Source of the DNA: Candidatus Tayloriibacteriota bacterium
GTDB taxonomy: Bacteria > Patescibacteriota > Minisyncoccia > Phycocordibacterales > CAIRYW01
Assembly: GCA_028286725.1 (NCBI GenBank)
Contig: JAQBQZ010000010.1
Coordinates: forward strand, 1 to 38,803
Direction: 5' to 3'
Length of the DNA stretch: 38,803 bases
Below are positions 1 through 8,414 of this stretch, piece after piece. The position numbers were made by a program, and so were the translations under genes. Under the pieces are notes generated by a model. The model searched no databases and had not been told where the DNA came from. It was given only the letters and a program-made list of their open reading frames with translations. How positions within the stretch are numbered: the stretch's first letter is position 1; each line of letters opens with the position of its first letter.

Positions 1-30
1 AATATATTCTTGTGGTATTTTGTTTTTTTG

Positions 31-104
31 TGTCGAGGGTGGGACCCGAACCCACGACCTTGCGATTATGAATCGCACGCTCTAACCAGCTGAGCTACCC
101 CGAC
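31..104 (-). tRNA. tRNA-Met (anticodon CAU)
   Basis: Reverse complement GTCGGGGTAGCTCAGCTGGTTAGAGCGTGCGATTCATAATCGCAAGGTCGTGGGTTCGGGTCCCACCCTCGACA folds as a cloverleaf; anticodon arm TGCGA-TTCATAA-TCGCA gives CAU. CCA is not encoded. Confidence 0.95.
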
Positions 105-149
105 TTAAGGATATTAACCGATTTTTATACTAAAAACAATGGGAATACA

Positions 150-178
150 TTGCAAAAGTGGGATTTTTGTCGTAATAT
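150..178 (+). promoter_or_regulatory. sigma70-like promoter for tRNA-Asp
   Basis: TTGCAA (150-155), 17-nt spacer, TAATAT (173-178), ending 10 nt before tRNA-Asp. Confidence 0.6.
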
Positions 179-188
179 AGTCCACATT

Positions 189-260
189 GCGGCTGTAGCT
201 CAACGGTAGAGCACTCCCCTGTCACGGGAGAGGTCGAGGGGTCAGCACCCTTCAGCCGCG
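189..260 (+). tRNA. tRNA-Asp (anticodon GUC) with non-canonical T-loop
   Basis: Acceptor GCGGCTG/CAGCCGC, D arm GCTC/GAGC, anticodon arm CTCCC-CTGTCAC-GGGAG (GUC), T arm GAGGG-GTCAGCA-CCCTT, discriminator G. The T-loop GTCAGCA departs from the TTCRANN consensus. Confidence 0.85.
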
Positions 261-265
261 CAAAA

Positions 266-291
266 TAAAACCGCCGAAAGGCGGTTTTTTT
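266..291 (+). terminator. Rho-independent terminator after tRNA-Asp
   Basis: CCGCC-GAAA-GGCGG followed by TTTTTTT. Confidence 0.8.
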
Positions 292-311
292 CGTGGCTGA
301 AGGGTGCTGAC
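292..311 (+). repeat. Inverted copy of tRNA-Asp 3' end (T-loop to discriminator)
   Basis: CGTGGCTGAAGGGTGCTGAC is the reverse complement of 241-260 with one mismatch. Confidence 0.85.
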
Positions 312-323
312 GGGCGGAGCGAT

Positions 324-460
324 GTTTTGTCAGTAGACAAAACCGCGAGCCGGGGTCGCGAAAAATTTTTGGGACGACAAAAATTTATTTGTGACCAGAC
401 ACCCGGTGCTGACGAGCTTTTGGATAATTTGTGAGGAACGAAACAAATTATCCAAAAGCT
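324..460 (+). repeat. Cluster of three strong hairpins (element E1)
   Basis: GTTTTGTC-AGTA-GACAAAAC (324-343); GGTCGCGAAAAATTTTTG/CAAAAATTTATTTGTGACC; perfect 18-bp stem AGCTTTTGGATAATTTGT (415-432)/ACAAATTATCCAAAAGCT (443-460). Confidence 0.8.
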
Positions 461-530
461 ATACTGTTCGTGTAACGAAAAGCACCCTACTAATGGTGGA
501 TAAGCGATAAAACTATGATATTATTTTTGT

Positions 531-1070
531 ATGGATATTATCAAAAAAGCAAAAGATTTTGCTTCTCACATTCACAAAGACCAAGTTCGTAATGATTCAA
601 AAAAGACCCCTTATATCCCTCATTTGTTAGAAGTGTCGGAGCTGGTCACGCAATCGGGAGGAAATGATGCGGAAATAGTTGCCGCATGGCTTCATGATGC
701 AGTTGAGGATACAGATGTCACTATAGAAGATATTCAAAAAGAATTTGGAAATGAAATAGCCGATATCGTTAATGGATTAACTGATTTACCTGAGTGGCTC
801 TCATTATCTTTATATGATCGCAAAACAAAGCAGGCAGAGCGAGTGGCTAATGAAAGTGCTAGTGTAAAGAGAGTTAAGTTGGCAGACCAGATCTCAAATG
901 TACAGATTGTTGGTAAGGGCGATTTAGATTGGGGTATGGATATGGATTTTGCATATCTTGAAAGTGCAAAGAAAATTGCTGAATCTTGTGTTGGAGTCAG
1001 TTTGTATTTAGATAATCTTTTTAGTGAGCGTTATCAGAAGGCGTTTAACAATTTAAAAGCTCGTAAGTAA
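531..1070 (+). CDS. HD-domain phosphohydrolase, MESH1/SpoT-hydrolase-like
   Basis: HxxxVRxxSKKTPYIPHLLEV...AAWLHDAVEDTDVT...VKLADQISNV, typical of the RelA/SpoT HD domain. Confidence 0.8.
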   Translation: MDIIKKAKDFASHIHKDQVRNDSKKTPYIPHLLEVSELVTQSGGNDAEIVAAWLHDAVEDTDVTIEDIQKEFGNEIADIVNGLTDLPEWLSLSLYDRKTKQAERVANESASVKRVKLADQISNVQIVGKGDLDWGMDMDFAYLESAKKIAESCVGVSLYLDNLFSERYQKAFNNLKARK

Positions 1071-1130
1071 AACTTTTCTTCCTCACTCGTCATAATATAC
1101 AGAAGATTATTAATTAATTCTTTTAATATT

Positions 1131-1334
1131 ATGGCAAAAAAATATAGTACAAAAGCACAAAGTAAAATTAAAAAAGTAATGCATGAATATAAGAAAGGGA
1201 AGCTAAAGAGTGGTAAAAGTGGACAAAAGGTAAAAAGCCGAAAACAAGCTATTGCTATAGGAATATCTGAGGCTAGAAGAAAAGGACTCAAAGCTCCAAA
1301 AAGCAAAGGACGAAAAAAAAGCTCTAAGAAGTAG
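1131..1334 (+). CDS. Small very basic DUF6496-like protein
   Basis: MAKKYSTKAQSKIKKVMHEYKKGKLKSG...KVKSRKQAIAIGISEARRKG; Lys-rich. Confidence 0.7.
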   Translation: MAKKYSTKAQSKIKKVMHEYKKGKLKSGKSGQKVKSRKQAIAIGISEARRKGLKAPKSKGRKKSSKK

Positions 1335-1372
1335 GTTCTTTGAATATAGTCTATCTTGTTGTAGAATCGGAT

Positions 1373-1451
1373 AATATAGTCCAAAGATCACAAGGTATTG
1401 GACTATATTTACTCCTCGGCTTGGAAATGAACATGAGTACATGTTCATTTC
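1373..1451 (+). promoter_or_regulatory. Twin perfect hairpins upstream of alr
   Basis: AATATAGTCCAA (1373-1384)/TTGGACTATATT (1398-1409) and GAAATGAACATG (1424-1435)-AGTA-CATGTTCATTTC (1440-1451). Confidence 0.6.
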
Positions 1452-1473
1452 ACTCGCCTTATGTCGTAAAATA

Positions 1474-2607
1474 ATGAAAAACCCGCTTTCTTACATTGAG
1501 ATTTCAAAATCTGCATTACGGAATAATATAGCTCAATTTAGAACACTTTTACCAAAGGGTAATTTGCTTGTACTCGTGGTCAAGGCAAATGCATACGGTC
1601 ATGGATTGAAAGAGGTTGTTAAAATTGCAAACTCTTTTGTTGATATGTTCCAGGTTGATGATATTGAGGAATTACGCGAAGTTCGTATTGTTACGAATAA
1701 AAGGGTTCTCATTTTGGGATATATTCAAAACAGTGATCTTGAGGAATTGGCAGATTTGAATGCAACACTCGGAGTTTATAATATAGAAACTCTAAAAGAG
1801 CTCGAAAGAATAGGAAAGAAGAAAAATAAAAAGATGATTATACATCTAAAAATTGATGCGCTTCTCGGTAGGCAAGGAGTTTTACTTGCAGATTTGAAAG
1901 AAATTTTAAATACAATCCAAAAGTCGAAATACCTTATACTCGAATCTATCTATTCTCATTTTTCCAACATTGAAGATACGGATAATTTAGAGCATGCGCA
2001 AAACCAATTTGAATATTTGATGGAGGCAAAAAGAATTGTTATCAATTTTGGATTCAAAAATATTACTCATCACATCTCTGCAACTTCAGGGATGCTCTCT
2101 GATATAAAGAATAATTGGGAAGGAGTGCTTGTTAGATTGGGTATTGGAGGCTACGGTCTCTGGCCGTCAGAAGGGATGAAAAAGATATTTTCAAAAAAAA
2201 TAAAACTAACACCTGTACTTCGGTGGGTGTCACACATTGCTCAGGTAAAAGTGGTACCAAAAGATTTTCCGATTGGATATGGGCTTACATATATAACAAA
2301 GAGACAAACGAAGATCGCGATAATTCCACAAGGGTACAGTGATGGGTATGATAGGGGCCTATCTAATAATTCGTTCGTGTTGATAAAAGGGCAGAAATGT
2401 TCGGTCTTGGGAAGAGTGGCAATGAATATGTTTGTTGTAGATGTATCATCTGTAAAAGATGTGAAGCTCGAAGATGAGGTGATACTTTTGGGCAGTCAAA
2501 ATAAACGTGAAATTACTTCAGAAATGTTGGCAGAAAAGCTTAATACTATCAACTATGAGATCGTGGCGAGATTAAATCCTCTTATTCGGAGAGTGATTGT
2601 TAAATAA
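1474..2607 (+). CDS. alr: Alanine racemase
   Basis: ORF 1441-2607. VVKANAYGHG PLP-lysine motif and C-terminal GRVAMNMFVVDV. Start at 1474 (MKNPLSYIEISKSALRNNI) preferred because the upstream ATG lies in a hairpin. Confidence 0.93.
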   Translation: MKNPLSYIEISKSALRNNIAQFRTLLPKGNLLVLVVKANAYGHGLKEVVKIANSFVDMFQVDDIEELREVRIVTNKRVLILGYIQNSDLEELADLNATLGVYNIETLKELERIGKKKNKKMIIHLKIDALLGRQGVLLADLKEILNTIQKSKYLILESIYSHFSNIEDTDNLEHAQNQFEYLMEAKRIVINFGFKNITHHISATSGMLSDIKNNWEGVLVRLGIGGYGLWPSEGMKKIFSKKIKLTPVLRWVSHIAQVKVVPKDFPIGYGLTYITKRQTKIAIIPQGYSDGYDRGLSNNSFVLIKGQKCSVLGRVAMNMFVVDVSSVKDVKLEDEVILLGSQNKREITSEMLAEKLNTINYEIVARLNPLIRRVIVK

Positions 2608-2621
2608 TGTTATAATGTGTT

Positions 2622-3254
2622 ATGTCTAAAAAGGTCATTATTTTTGATATGGATGGAGTTCTCTTTGATACAATCCCGTATGCAAGGGAGGTATTTACTA
2701 AACGGCATCCAGGCGTAACTTCGGAAATGTATAATGAAATGCATTCTGGAAATTACCATGACGAGGCAGCAAAATATGCCCATCTCAAAATAATAGAAAC
2801 TGAAGAAGAAAAAGAAAATCATAGAATGAGTTATGTAGAAAAGAAAGGTAAAACAGCGATGTTCGTAGGGATGAAAGATCTTTTGAAGAATTTGCACCAT
2901 GAAGGATATTTACTTGCAATAAATACAAATGCATTTGATAAGACTTGTTTACCGCTCTTGGAATATTCACAAATAAAGCAATACTTTGATTTTATTGTAA
3001 CTGCGGATGTCACCAAAGATAAGGTGGAGAAATTCAAATTGATAGAAGAAAAATATGATAGAGAGAAGAAGGGTATGTTGTTCGTAACCGACGCATTAGG
3101 AGATATTAGAGATGCGGATGTAGCGCAAGTGCCAACGGTTGCAGTTACTTGGGGAGTGCAAGACAGATCTTTCTTTATGAGGGATCCACATCCGAACCTT
3201 GTTGGTATTGTGGATACTGTTGACGAGCTGGCTGAATTTATTAAGAAATATTAA
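2622..3254 (+). CDS. HAD superfamily hydrolase
   Basis: IIFDMDGVLFDT motif I; TNAF, FVTDALGDIRDAD. Confidence 0.85.
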   Translation: MSKKVIIFDMDGVLFDTIPYAREVFTKRHPGVTSEMYNEMHSGNYHDEAAKYAHLKIIETEEEKENHRMSYVEKKGKTAMFVGMKDLLKNLHHEGYLLAINTNAFDKTCLPLLEYSQIKQYFDFIVTADVTKDKVEKFKLIEEKYDREKKGMLFVTDALGDIRDADVAQVPTVAVTWGVQDRSFFMRDPHPNLVGIVDTVDELAEFIKKY

Positions 3255-3258
3255 TTCA

Positions 3259-3487
3259 CCCTCTAAAGTTTTATCTATCGTTATGCAATTTGAGTATGTC
3301 TTTCTAAATTAAATGAAGTATTTTATTTATATGCCGTCTCAAAATATTACTAAACCGTTTAAAATTGCATAACAAAAAGTTGATACAGCTTTTATTTTAA
3401 GATTTCTTAGGTGCCTAGTATGAACATGATTTATGTGATATATATAGCACTATGAATCAACTTTTTAATAGATAAAATTTTCTAGGG
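3259..3487 (+). mobile_element. GIY-YIG-associated structured element, copy 1 (ORF decayed)
   Basis: TIR CCCTCTAAAGTTTTATCTAT / ATAGATAAAATTTTCTAGGG (17/20), helices GTTATGCAATTT(3280-3291)/AAATTGCATAAC(3362-3373) and AAAAAGTTGAT(3374-3384)/ATCAACTTTTT(3456-3466). Same ends as copies at 11692 and 28383. Residual reading MQFEYVFLN* ... NQLFNR*. Confidence 0.8.
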
Positions 3488-3490
3488 TAA

Positions 3491-4186
3491 ATGGTAAAAA
3501 GCAAAAAATTTTGGAACGACGAATATAAAAATCCTGAGCACCTTGCGATGTCAGATGAACCTTCAGGTGACCTCATTACTTTTGTGAGATGGGCAGAAAA
3601 GAATGCAGAGTGGCAGCCATTCCCAAAGGATGGATTTGTTCTTGATATTGGATGTGGTAATGGGCGAAATATAATCTCACTTGCCAAAGAATCGGGTATG
3701 AAAGGTCTCGGATTTGATATATCAACTGAAGCAATAAGACAGGCCAAAAAAATGGCAGATAAGCTTCCAATTGAATTTACTGTTCAAGGGGCGGAGGAAA
3801 AACTGCCTGTTCCAGACGAAAGTGTTGATGTGGTCCTTGATATGATGGCAACGCATTTTTTGAATGAAGCTGAAAGAAAAGAGCTTGTGACCGAGATTGT
3901 TCGAGTAATGAAGCCTTACGGATGGTTATTCTTTAAGACTTTTGTGCTTGAAGGTGATAAGAATGCTCAAAGACTGCTTGCAGAAAGTCCTGCGAGTGAG
4001 AAAAACTCGTATATTCACCCAAAGATCAAAGTGATGGAACATGTGTGGACTGAGGACGAAATACATGACACATTTTCTCCTTATTTTAAAATATATAAAA
4101 TGATCAAATCTCATAAACATATAAAAGATGGTCAACCTCACAAACGAAGAACTGTTTCAGTCTATATGGAGAAAAAACGAGATTAA
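3491..4186 (+). CDS. Class I SAM-dependent methyltransferase
   Basis: FVLDIGCGNGRNIISLAKE motif I and VDVVLDMMATHFL. Confidence 0.85.
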   Translation: MVKSKKFWNDEYKNPEHLAMSDEPSGDLITFVRWAEKNAEWQPFPKDGFVLDIGCGNGRNIISLAKESGMKGLGFDISTEAIRQAKKMADKLPIEFTVQGAEEKLPVPDESVDVVLDMMATHFLNEAERKELVTEIVRVMKPYGWLFFKTFVLEGDKNAQRLLAESPASEKNSYIHPKIKVMEHVWTEDEIHDTFSPYFKIYKMIKSHKHIKDGQPHKRRTVSVYMEKKRD

Positions 4187-4249
4187 GAGAAGGTTAAATC
4201 GTAATTTCTAATACTTTCAACTTTCTGTTTTCTGTCTTATAATATATGA

Positions 4250-4630
4250 ATGTTTCGTTTAATTCTTTCATATTTTATTTGGCATTACACTCAAGCGTTT
4301 AAGGACATTTTCAATCTCTTTAGGAACTTTGCTTGGTTTGTATACCACTTCTTTTCTATCAAAGTACTTTCAAAAACACTTTTTAGTCCATGGAGAAAAC
4401 TCAATGAGTCTTATGAGAAGGGGTGGAATCTTAATGCGTTTTTTGAGACCTTGGTGGTTAATTTTATTATGAGAATTGTTGGATTTTTGGTTCGACTTTT
4501 TATTATTTTGACTGGTATTATTTCTCTCGCTTTTGTCTCTATTGTGGGGGCAACAGTCTTCATTGCTTGGATATTCCTGCCTTTTATTATTACACTTCTT
4601 TTCGTGTCGAGTCTCCGGCTTCTTATATAG
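4250..4630 (+). CDS. Hypothetical membrane protein
   Basis: 126 aa with several hydrophobic segments; extended -10 (TATAAT 4238-4243) 6 nt upstream of ATG. Confidence 0.65.
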   Translation: MFRLILSYFIWHYTQAFKDIFNLFRNFAWFVYHFFSIKVLSKTLFSPWRKLNESYEKGWNLNAFFETLVVNFIMRIVGFLVRLFIILTGIISLAFVSIVGATVFIAWIFLPFIITLLFVSSLRLLI

Positions 4631-4715
4631 AATCTATTTTAAAATTAATGAATAATATAAAACCAAAAATTTCGAAGGAAAAAAGGAAGTATGAGGAGGG
4701 AGACATACCTGTGGT

Positions 4716-7229
4716 ATGTCGACTGACGAATCTTTCTTTTTTACCGAGATTTTGGATTTTAGATATGCAAGCGTTGATTTCCCATATTTATTACAAGCGG
4801 TTAATTTTGAAATAGATTCTGATATGGCTTCAAAACAATCTAAAAAAATATTAAGTGGAATTGAAGAGGTATTGACGCTCGAAGATCTTTTTCCTCATCG
4901 GGTGAGAAGGGTGATATTCCAGATGTTTGGTAGCGCGTCTTTAATACTCATCATTGCTCTTATTTTTGGTGGCGATACTTCAGATCCGCATATTAAAGGC
5001 GGGGTATTCTTGTGTGTGTCTATCGCTTTATTTTTGTTTACACTGGAAGCATACTTTTATTCTACAGTCATACGTTCTCGCGAGAAATTCTTTGTATCAT
5101 CTGATATCGGTGAACTTATTTATTATGTTGAAGACAATGATCTGACCTCAGCACTTCTTTTTTCTGATATTGGGGACAGGGGAATGAAAAAACTCGGATA
5201 TACCGAAAGCGACATTAAAGAATTTCTTGTTTCAAGAAATTGCACTCCAAATGCTCCAGCATTCGATTCTTTAACTGACCACATGTATGCAGAAGACTAT
5301 TTCAAACTTATTTATGAAAATGATAATGATCTTCGGGATTTCTTATTCAGAAAAGGTATAGGTGAAAACGAGTTTGTGGGAGCGATGGTGTGGGTAGTGA
5401 ACAAAAATCGCAAGGGAATAGAGAAAGAAAGATTTTGGTCTCGAGATAATCTAAGCCGTATTGCAGGTATCGGCAAGAATTGGTCTTATGGGGAAACGTA
5501 TACATTGGACAAATATGGATATGATCTGACAGAAAGCGTCAAAGATTTTGAGCGAGTGTATGTGAAATCAAAAGAGAAAGTGATCGCACGGCTCGAATCC
5601 GTGCTTGTTCGAGGTAATGGTTCAAATGCGATTATTGTGTCTGATGATGAATCATCAAGAACGGATGTAGTGACAATGTTGGCGCAAATGATCAATGAGG
5701 GTAAATCGCTCATTAGGCTTCAGCACAAAAGAGTTTTTCTTATTAATCCAAATCTTATTATCGAAAGTTCTCACGATAAGATCTCTTTTGAAAGAGAGTG
5801 TAGCCTGATGCTTGGAGAGGCAGAGAGAGCGGAAAATATTATCCTTGTGATCCCAGAATTATCTGCGTTTATGAAAAATGCTGCAACTATCAATGCTGAT
5901 ATTGTGTCGCTTCTTTCACCATTCGTACATTCGCCAGCTATTCATATTGTAGGGCTTGATTCTAAAAAGGAATATTACAATTTTCTTAGCAACAAAAGCA
6001 CTATTACAGAAAACTTTGAAATGATCGCGACTGATAATGGGGATGACACATCTCTTATTGCAATGCTCATTGAAGAAGTGGAAGAGATAGAATTGAAAGG
6101 TACTATACTGGTGACATACCCTGCTATTCTTGCAATTGTTGATTCTGCAAAAAGATATTTTGAAGAAGCACTTCGTGCAACAAAATCCAAAGAGCTTTTG
6201 ATAGAGTCTGTGGGACTTGTTCTGAACCAGGGAAGAAAGACTGTTCTCAAATCAGATGTTCTAGCTCTGATTGAAACGGAGACTGGTATTCCGACCTCAA
6301 TTCCTACAGGTAAAGAAAAAGAAATCTTGCTTCATCTTAAAGAAAAACTTCAGGCGAGAATTATTGGTCAAGATGAGGCGTGTGAAGTAGTCGCAGAAGC
6401 GCTCAAGCGGGGACGAGCAGGTGTACGAAATCCTAATAAGCCCATTGGATCGTTTCTCTTTTTGGGACCAACGGGTGTAGGCAAGACTGAGACGGTCAAA
6501 GCGCTCGCAGAAGTAATGTTTCAGAGTGAAAATAATATTTCACGGTTTGATATGTCGGAATATAGGGACTATTCTGCAACGGAGAGACTTATTGGATCAT
6601 TCAATACTGATCAATTAGGAACACTCTCGCTCGCGCTTCGTGAAAAACCTTATGGAGTAATGCTTCTTGATGAGTTTGAAAAGACCACTCCAGATGTTTT
6701 GAATCTCTTTCTTCGTATATTTGATGAGGGTGTGTTTACTGACGCTCATAATAATAAAGTAAATGCAAAGAATAATGTTATAATTGCGACTAGTAACGCG
6801 GGGAGTGAAATAATATGGGATATAATTCGAAACGGCGGCAAACTTGAGGAAGAGAAAAATCGAGTCATTGATACTATAATTGCAGGAGGCGTGTTTAAAC
6901 CAGAGTTATTGAACCGATTCGATGCCGTGATCCTTTTCCATCCGCTCCAGACTGTTGATCTGCAAAAGATTGCCCAATTAATATTGGAGAGATTTTCAAA
7001 TAGAATGAAAGAGCGGGGGATTATTATGCACACTACGCCAAAATTCGTAGAATATGTTGCCAACAAAGGCAATGATCCAAAGTTTGGAGCAAGACCTATG
7101 AATCGTGCGGTGGAAGAAGAGGTTGAAAGATTTGTTGCTGACAAGATCATTCGAGGCGAAATCAATCAAGGAGACAAGATCACCTTTGATATAAACGGAG
7201 AAGGGGCGATCAATTTCAAAAAGAATTAA
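4716..7229 (+). CDS. Membrane-anchored Clp/HSP100-type AAA+ ATPase with degenerate first AAA domain
   Basis: Two N-terminal hydrophobic helices (SASLILIIALIFGG, GGVFLCVSIALFLFTLEAYF); C-terminal D2 Walker A GPTGVGKTETVKAL, LLDEFEKTTPDVLN, NVIIATSNAGS, D2-small domain. No Walker A in the D1 position. Confidence 0.88.
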   Translation: MSTDESFFFTEILDFRYASVDFPYLLQAVNFEIDSDMASKQSKKILSGIEEVLTLEDLFPHRVRRVIFQMFGSASLILIIALIFGGDTSDPHIKGGVFLCVSIALFLFTLEAYFYSTVIRSREKFFVSSDIGELIYYVEDNDLTSALLFSDIGDRGMKKLGYTESDIKEFLVSRNCTPNAPAFDSLTDHMYAEDYFKLIYENDNDLRDFLFRKGIGENEFVGAMVWVVNKNRKGIEKERFWSRDNLSRIAGIGKNWSYGETYTLDKYGYDLTESVKDFERVYVKSKEKVIARLESVLVRGNGSNAIIVSDDESSRTDVVTMLAQMINEGKSLIRLQHKRVFLINPNLIIESSHDKISFERECSLMLGEAERAENIILVIPELSAFMKNAATINADIVSLLSPFVHSPAIHIVGLDSKKEYYNFLSNKSTITENFEMIATDNGDDTSLIAMLIEEVEEIELKGTILVTYPAILAIVDSAKRYFEEALRATKSKELLIESVGLVLNQGRKTVLKSDVLALIETETGIPTSIPTGKEKEILLHLKEKLQARIIGQDEACEVVAEALKRGRAGVRNPNKPIGSFLFLGPTGVGKTETVKALAEVMFQSENNISRFDMSEYRDYSATERLIGSFNTDQLGTLSLALREKPYGVMLLDEFEKTTPDVLNLFLRIFDEGVFTDAHNNKVNAKNNVIIATSNAGSEIIWDIIRNGGKLEEEKNRVIDTIIAGGVFKPELLNRFDAVILFHPLQTVDLQKIAQLILERFSNRMKERGIIMHTTPKFVEYVANKGNDPKFGARPMNRAVEEEVERFVADKIIRGEINQGDKITFDINGEGAINFKKN

Positions 7230-7231
7230 AT

Positions 7232-8362
7232 ATGGACAAGCAAGACAAAACACAATCAAAAATATATATTCAGACAGAAAAAGATAATTTTTCTGGCAAA
7301 AGGACCATTGTTTTTCCAAAATTTGTTCGAGATCACACTCGAAGACATTTTATTTTACATTCCATTGTTGCAATCATTGTTGGAATTTCTGTGCCGTATT
7401 TTTTTGTTGATTTTAGTATGAAGATGTATCACCAATTTGTTGGAGTTTCAGAACCTAAAGTAGAAAAGGTGGTTGAAAAAAATAACATGCCTGAAGCTAA
7501 TTTGAAGCCCCAAGGCTCAGATGATTCCGCTAATGTGACAGATGAAGTTCCTCGAGGGGGGGAGTTGAAAATTAATCCTGATACTAAGGGCCAGTATTAT
7601 TTTTTGGGTCCTAATTATCAAATACCAAAAACAAATGCGCTCGGATATGTTGTTGCCGATGCTGATACTGGAGAAGTCATTATTGAAAAGAATCCCGATA
7701 TGATAATGCCTATCGCATCGATCTCAAAGCTGATCACGACACTTGTTGCAATGCAAAATATTGATATGCATAAGCCTCTTACGGTGACTAAATCTTCTAT
7801 TGAAATGTACGGAACATTTGGAGGGCTTCGACTAGGAGAAAAAATATTGGGAAGCGATCTTCTTTATCCACTTCTTATGGAATCTTCAAATGATGCTGCT
7901 GAAGTCTATGCCGAAAATTATGGCTACGATGATTTTATAAAGCTCATGAATGCTAAAGCAAAAGAGCTTGGTATGGACAGCAGTTCTTTTGTTGAGCCGA
8001 GCGGTCTATCAGAAAAAAATGTTTCGACAGCGGCAGATCTCCAGAAGCTTGTACAATATATAACAAAGAATCATCCAGAAATATGGGACATCTCCCGAGT
8101 GAAACAGTATTCGATCCTCAATCACTCATGGGCTAATGGAAGTTCTATTTCACGAAAGCCTTCATTTATTGGAGGTAAGAATGGATTTACTTATGAGGCA
8201 CACAGTACTACTGCATCTATGTTTGGACTTGAGATTCCAGGTGGTAAGAGAAGAATTGCGGTCACACTCATGAAGAGTGATGCGCGTGAAAACGATGTTG
8301 ATCTACTTTTGAAATTTGTAACTAAATGGGTGGGGTATTTGCCTGAAGGGCAGGAGCTGTAG
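7232..8362 (+). CDS. D-alanyl-D-alanine carboxypeptidase (peptidase S11)
   Basis: SISK (SxxK), SSNDAAE (SxN), GGKNGFTYEA (KTG box read as KNG); N-terminal TM helix. Confidence 0.88.
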   Translation: MDKQDKTQSKIYIQTEKDNFSGKRTIVFPKFVRDHTRRHFILHSIVAIIVGISVPYFFVDFSMKMYHQFVGVSEPKVEKVVEKNNMPEANLKPQGSDDSANVTDEVPRGGELKINPDTKGQYYFLGPNYQIPKTNALGYVVADADTGEVIIEKNPDMIMPIASISKLITTLVAMQNIDMHKPLTVTKSSIEMYGTFGGLRLGEKILGSDLLYPLLMESSNDAAEVYAENYGYDDFIKLMNAKAKELGMDSSSFVEPSGLSEKNVSTAADLQKLVQYITKNHPEIWDISRVKQYSILNHSWANGSSISRKPSFIGGKNGFTYEAHSTTASMFGLEIPGGKRRIAVTLMKSDARENDVDLLLKFVTKWVGYLPEGQEL

Positions 8363-8370
8363 AGGCTAAA

Positions 8371-8402
8371 AATAAGCCGCACCCAAAGAGTGCGGCTTAT
8401 TT
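8371..8402. terminator. Bidirectional terminator between convergent genes
   Basis: AATAAGCCGCAC...GTGCGGCTTATT with A/T tracts. Confidence 0.85.
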
Positions 8403-8414
8403 TTTAATTTAGAA

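Noticed and set aside
5486-7319. Antisense and alternative-frame ORFs in the track (e.g. 5486-5713, 6746-7165, 10386-10754, 12313-12978, 21896-22387, 24975-25532)
   Set aside because: They overlap strongly conserved genes on the other strand or frame and have no recognisable domain; treated as chance ORFs.
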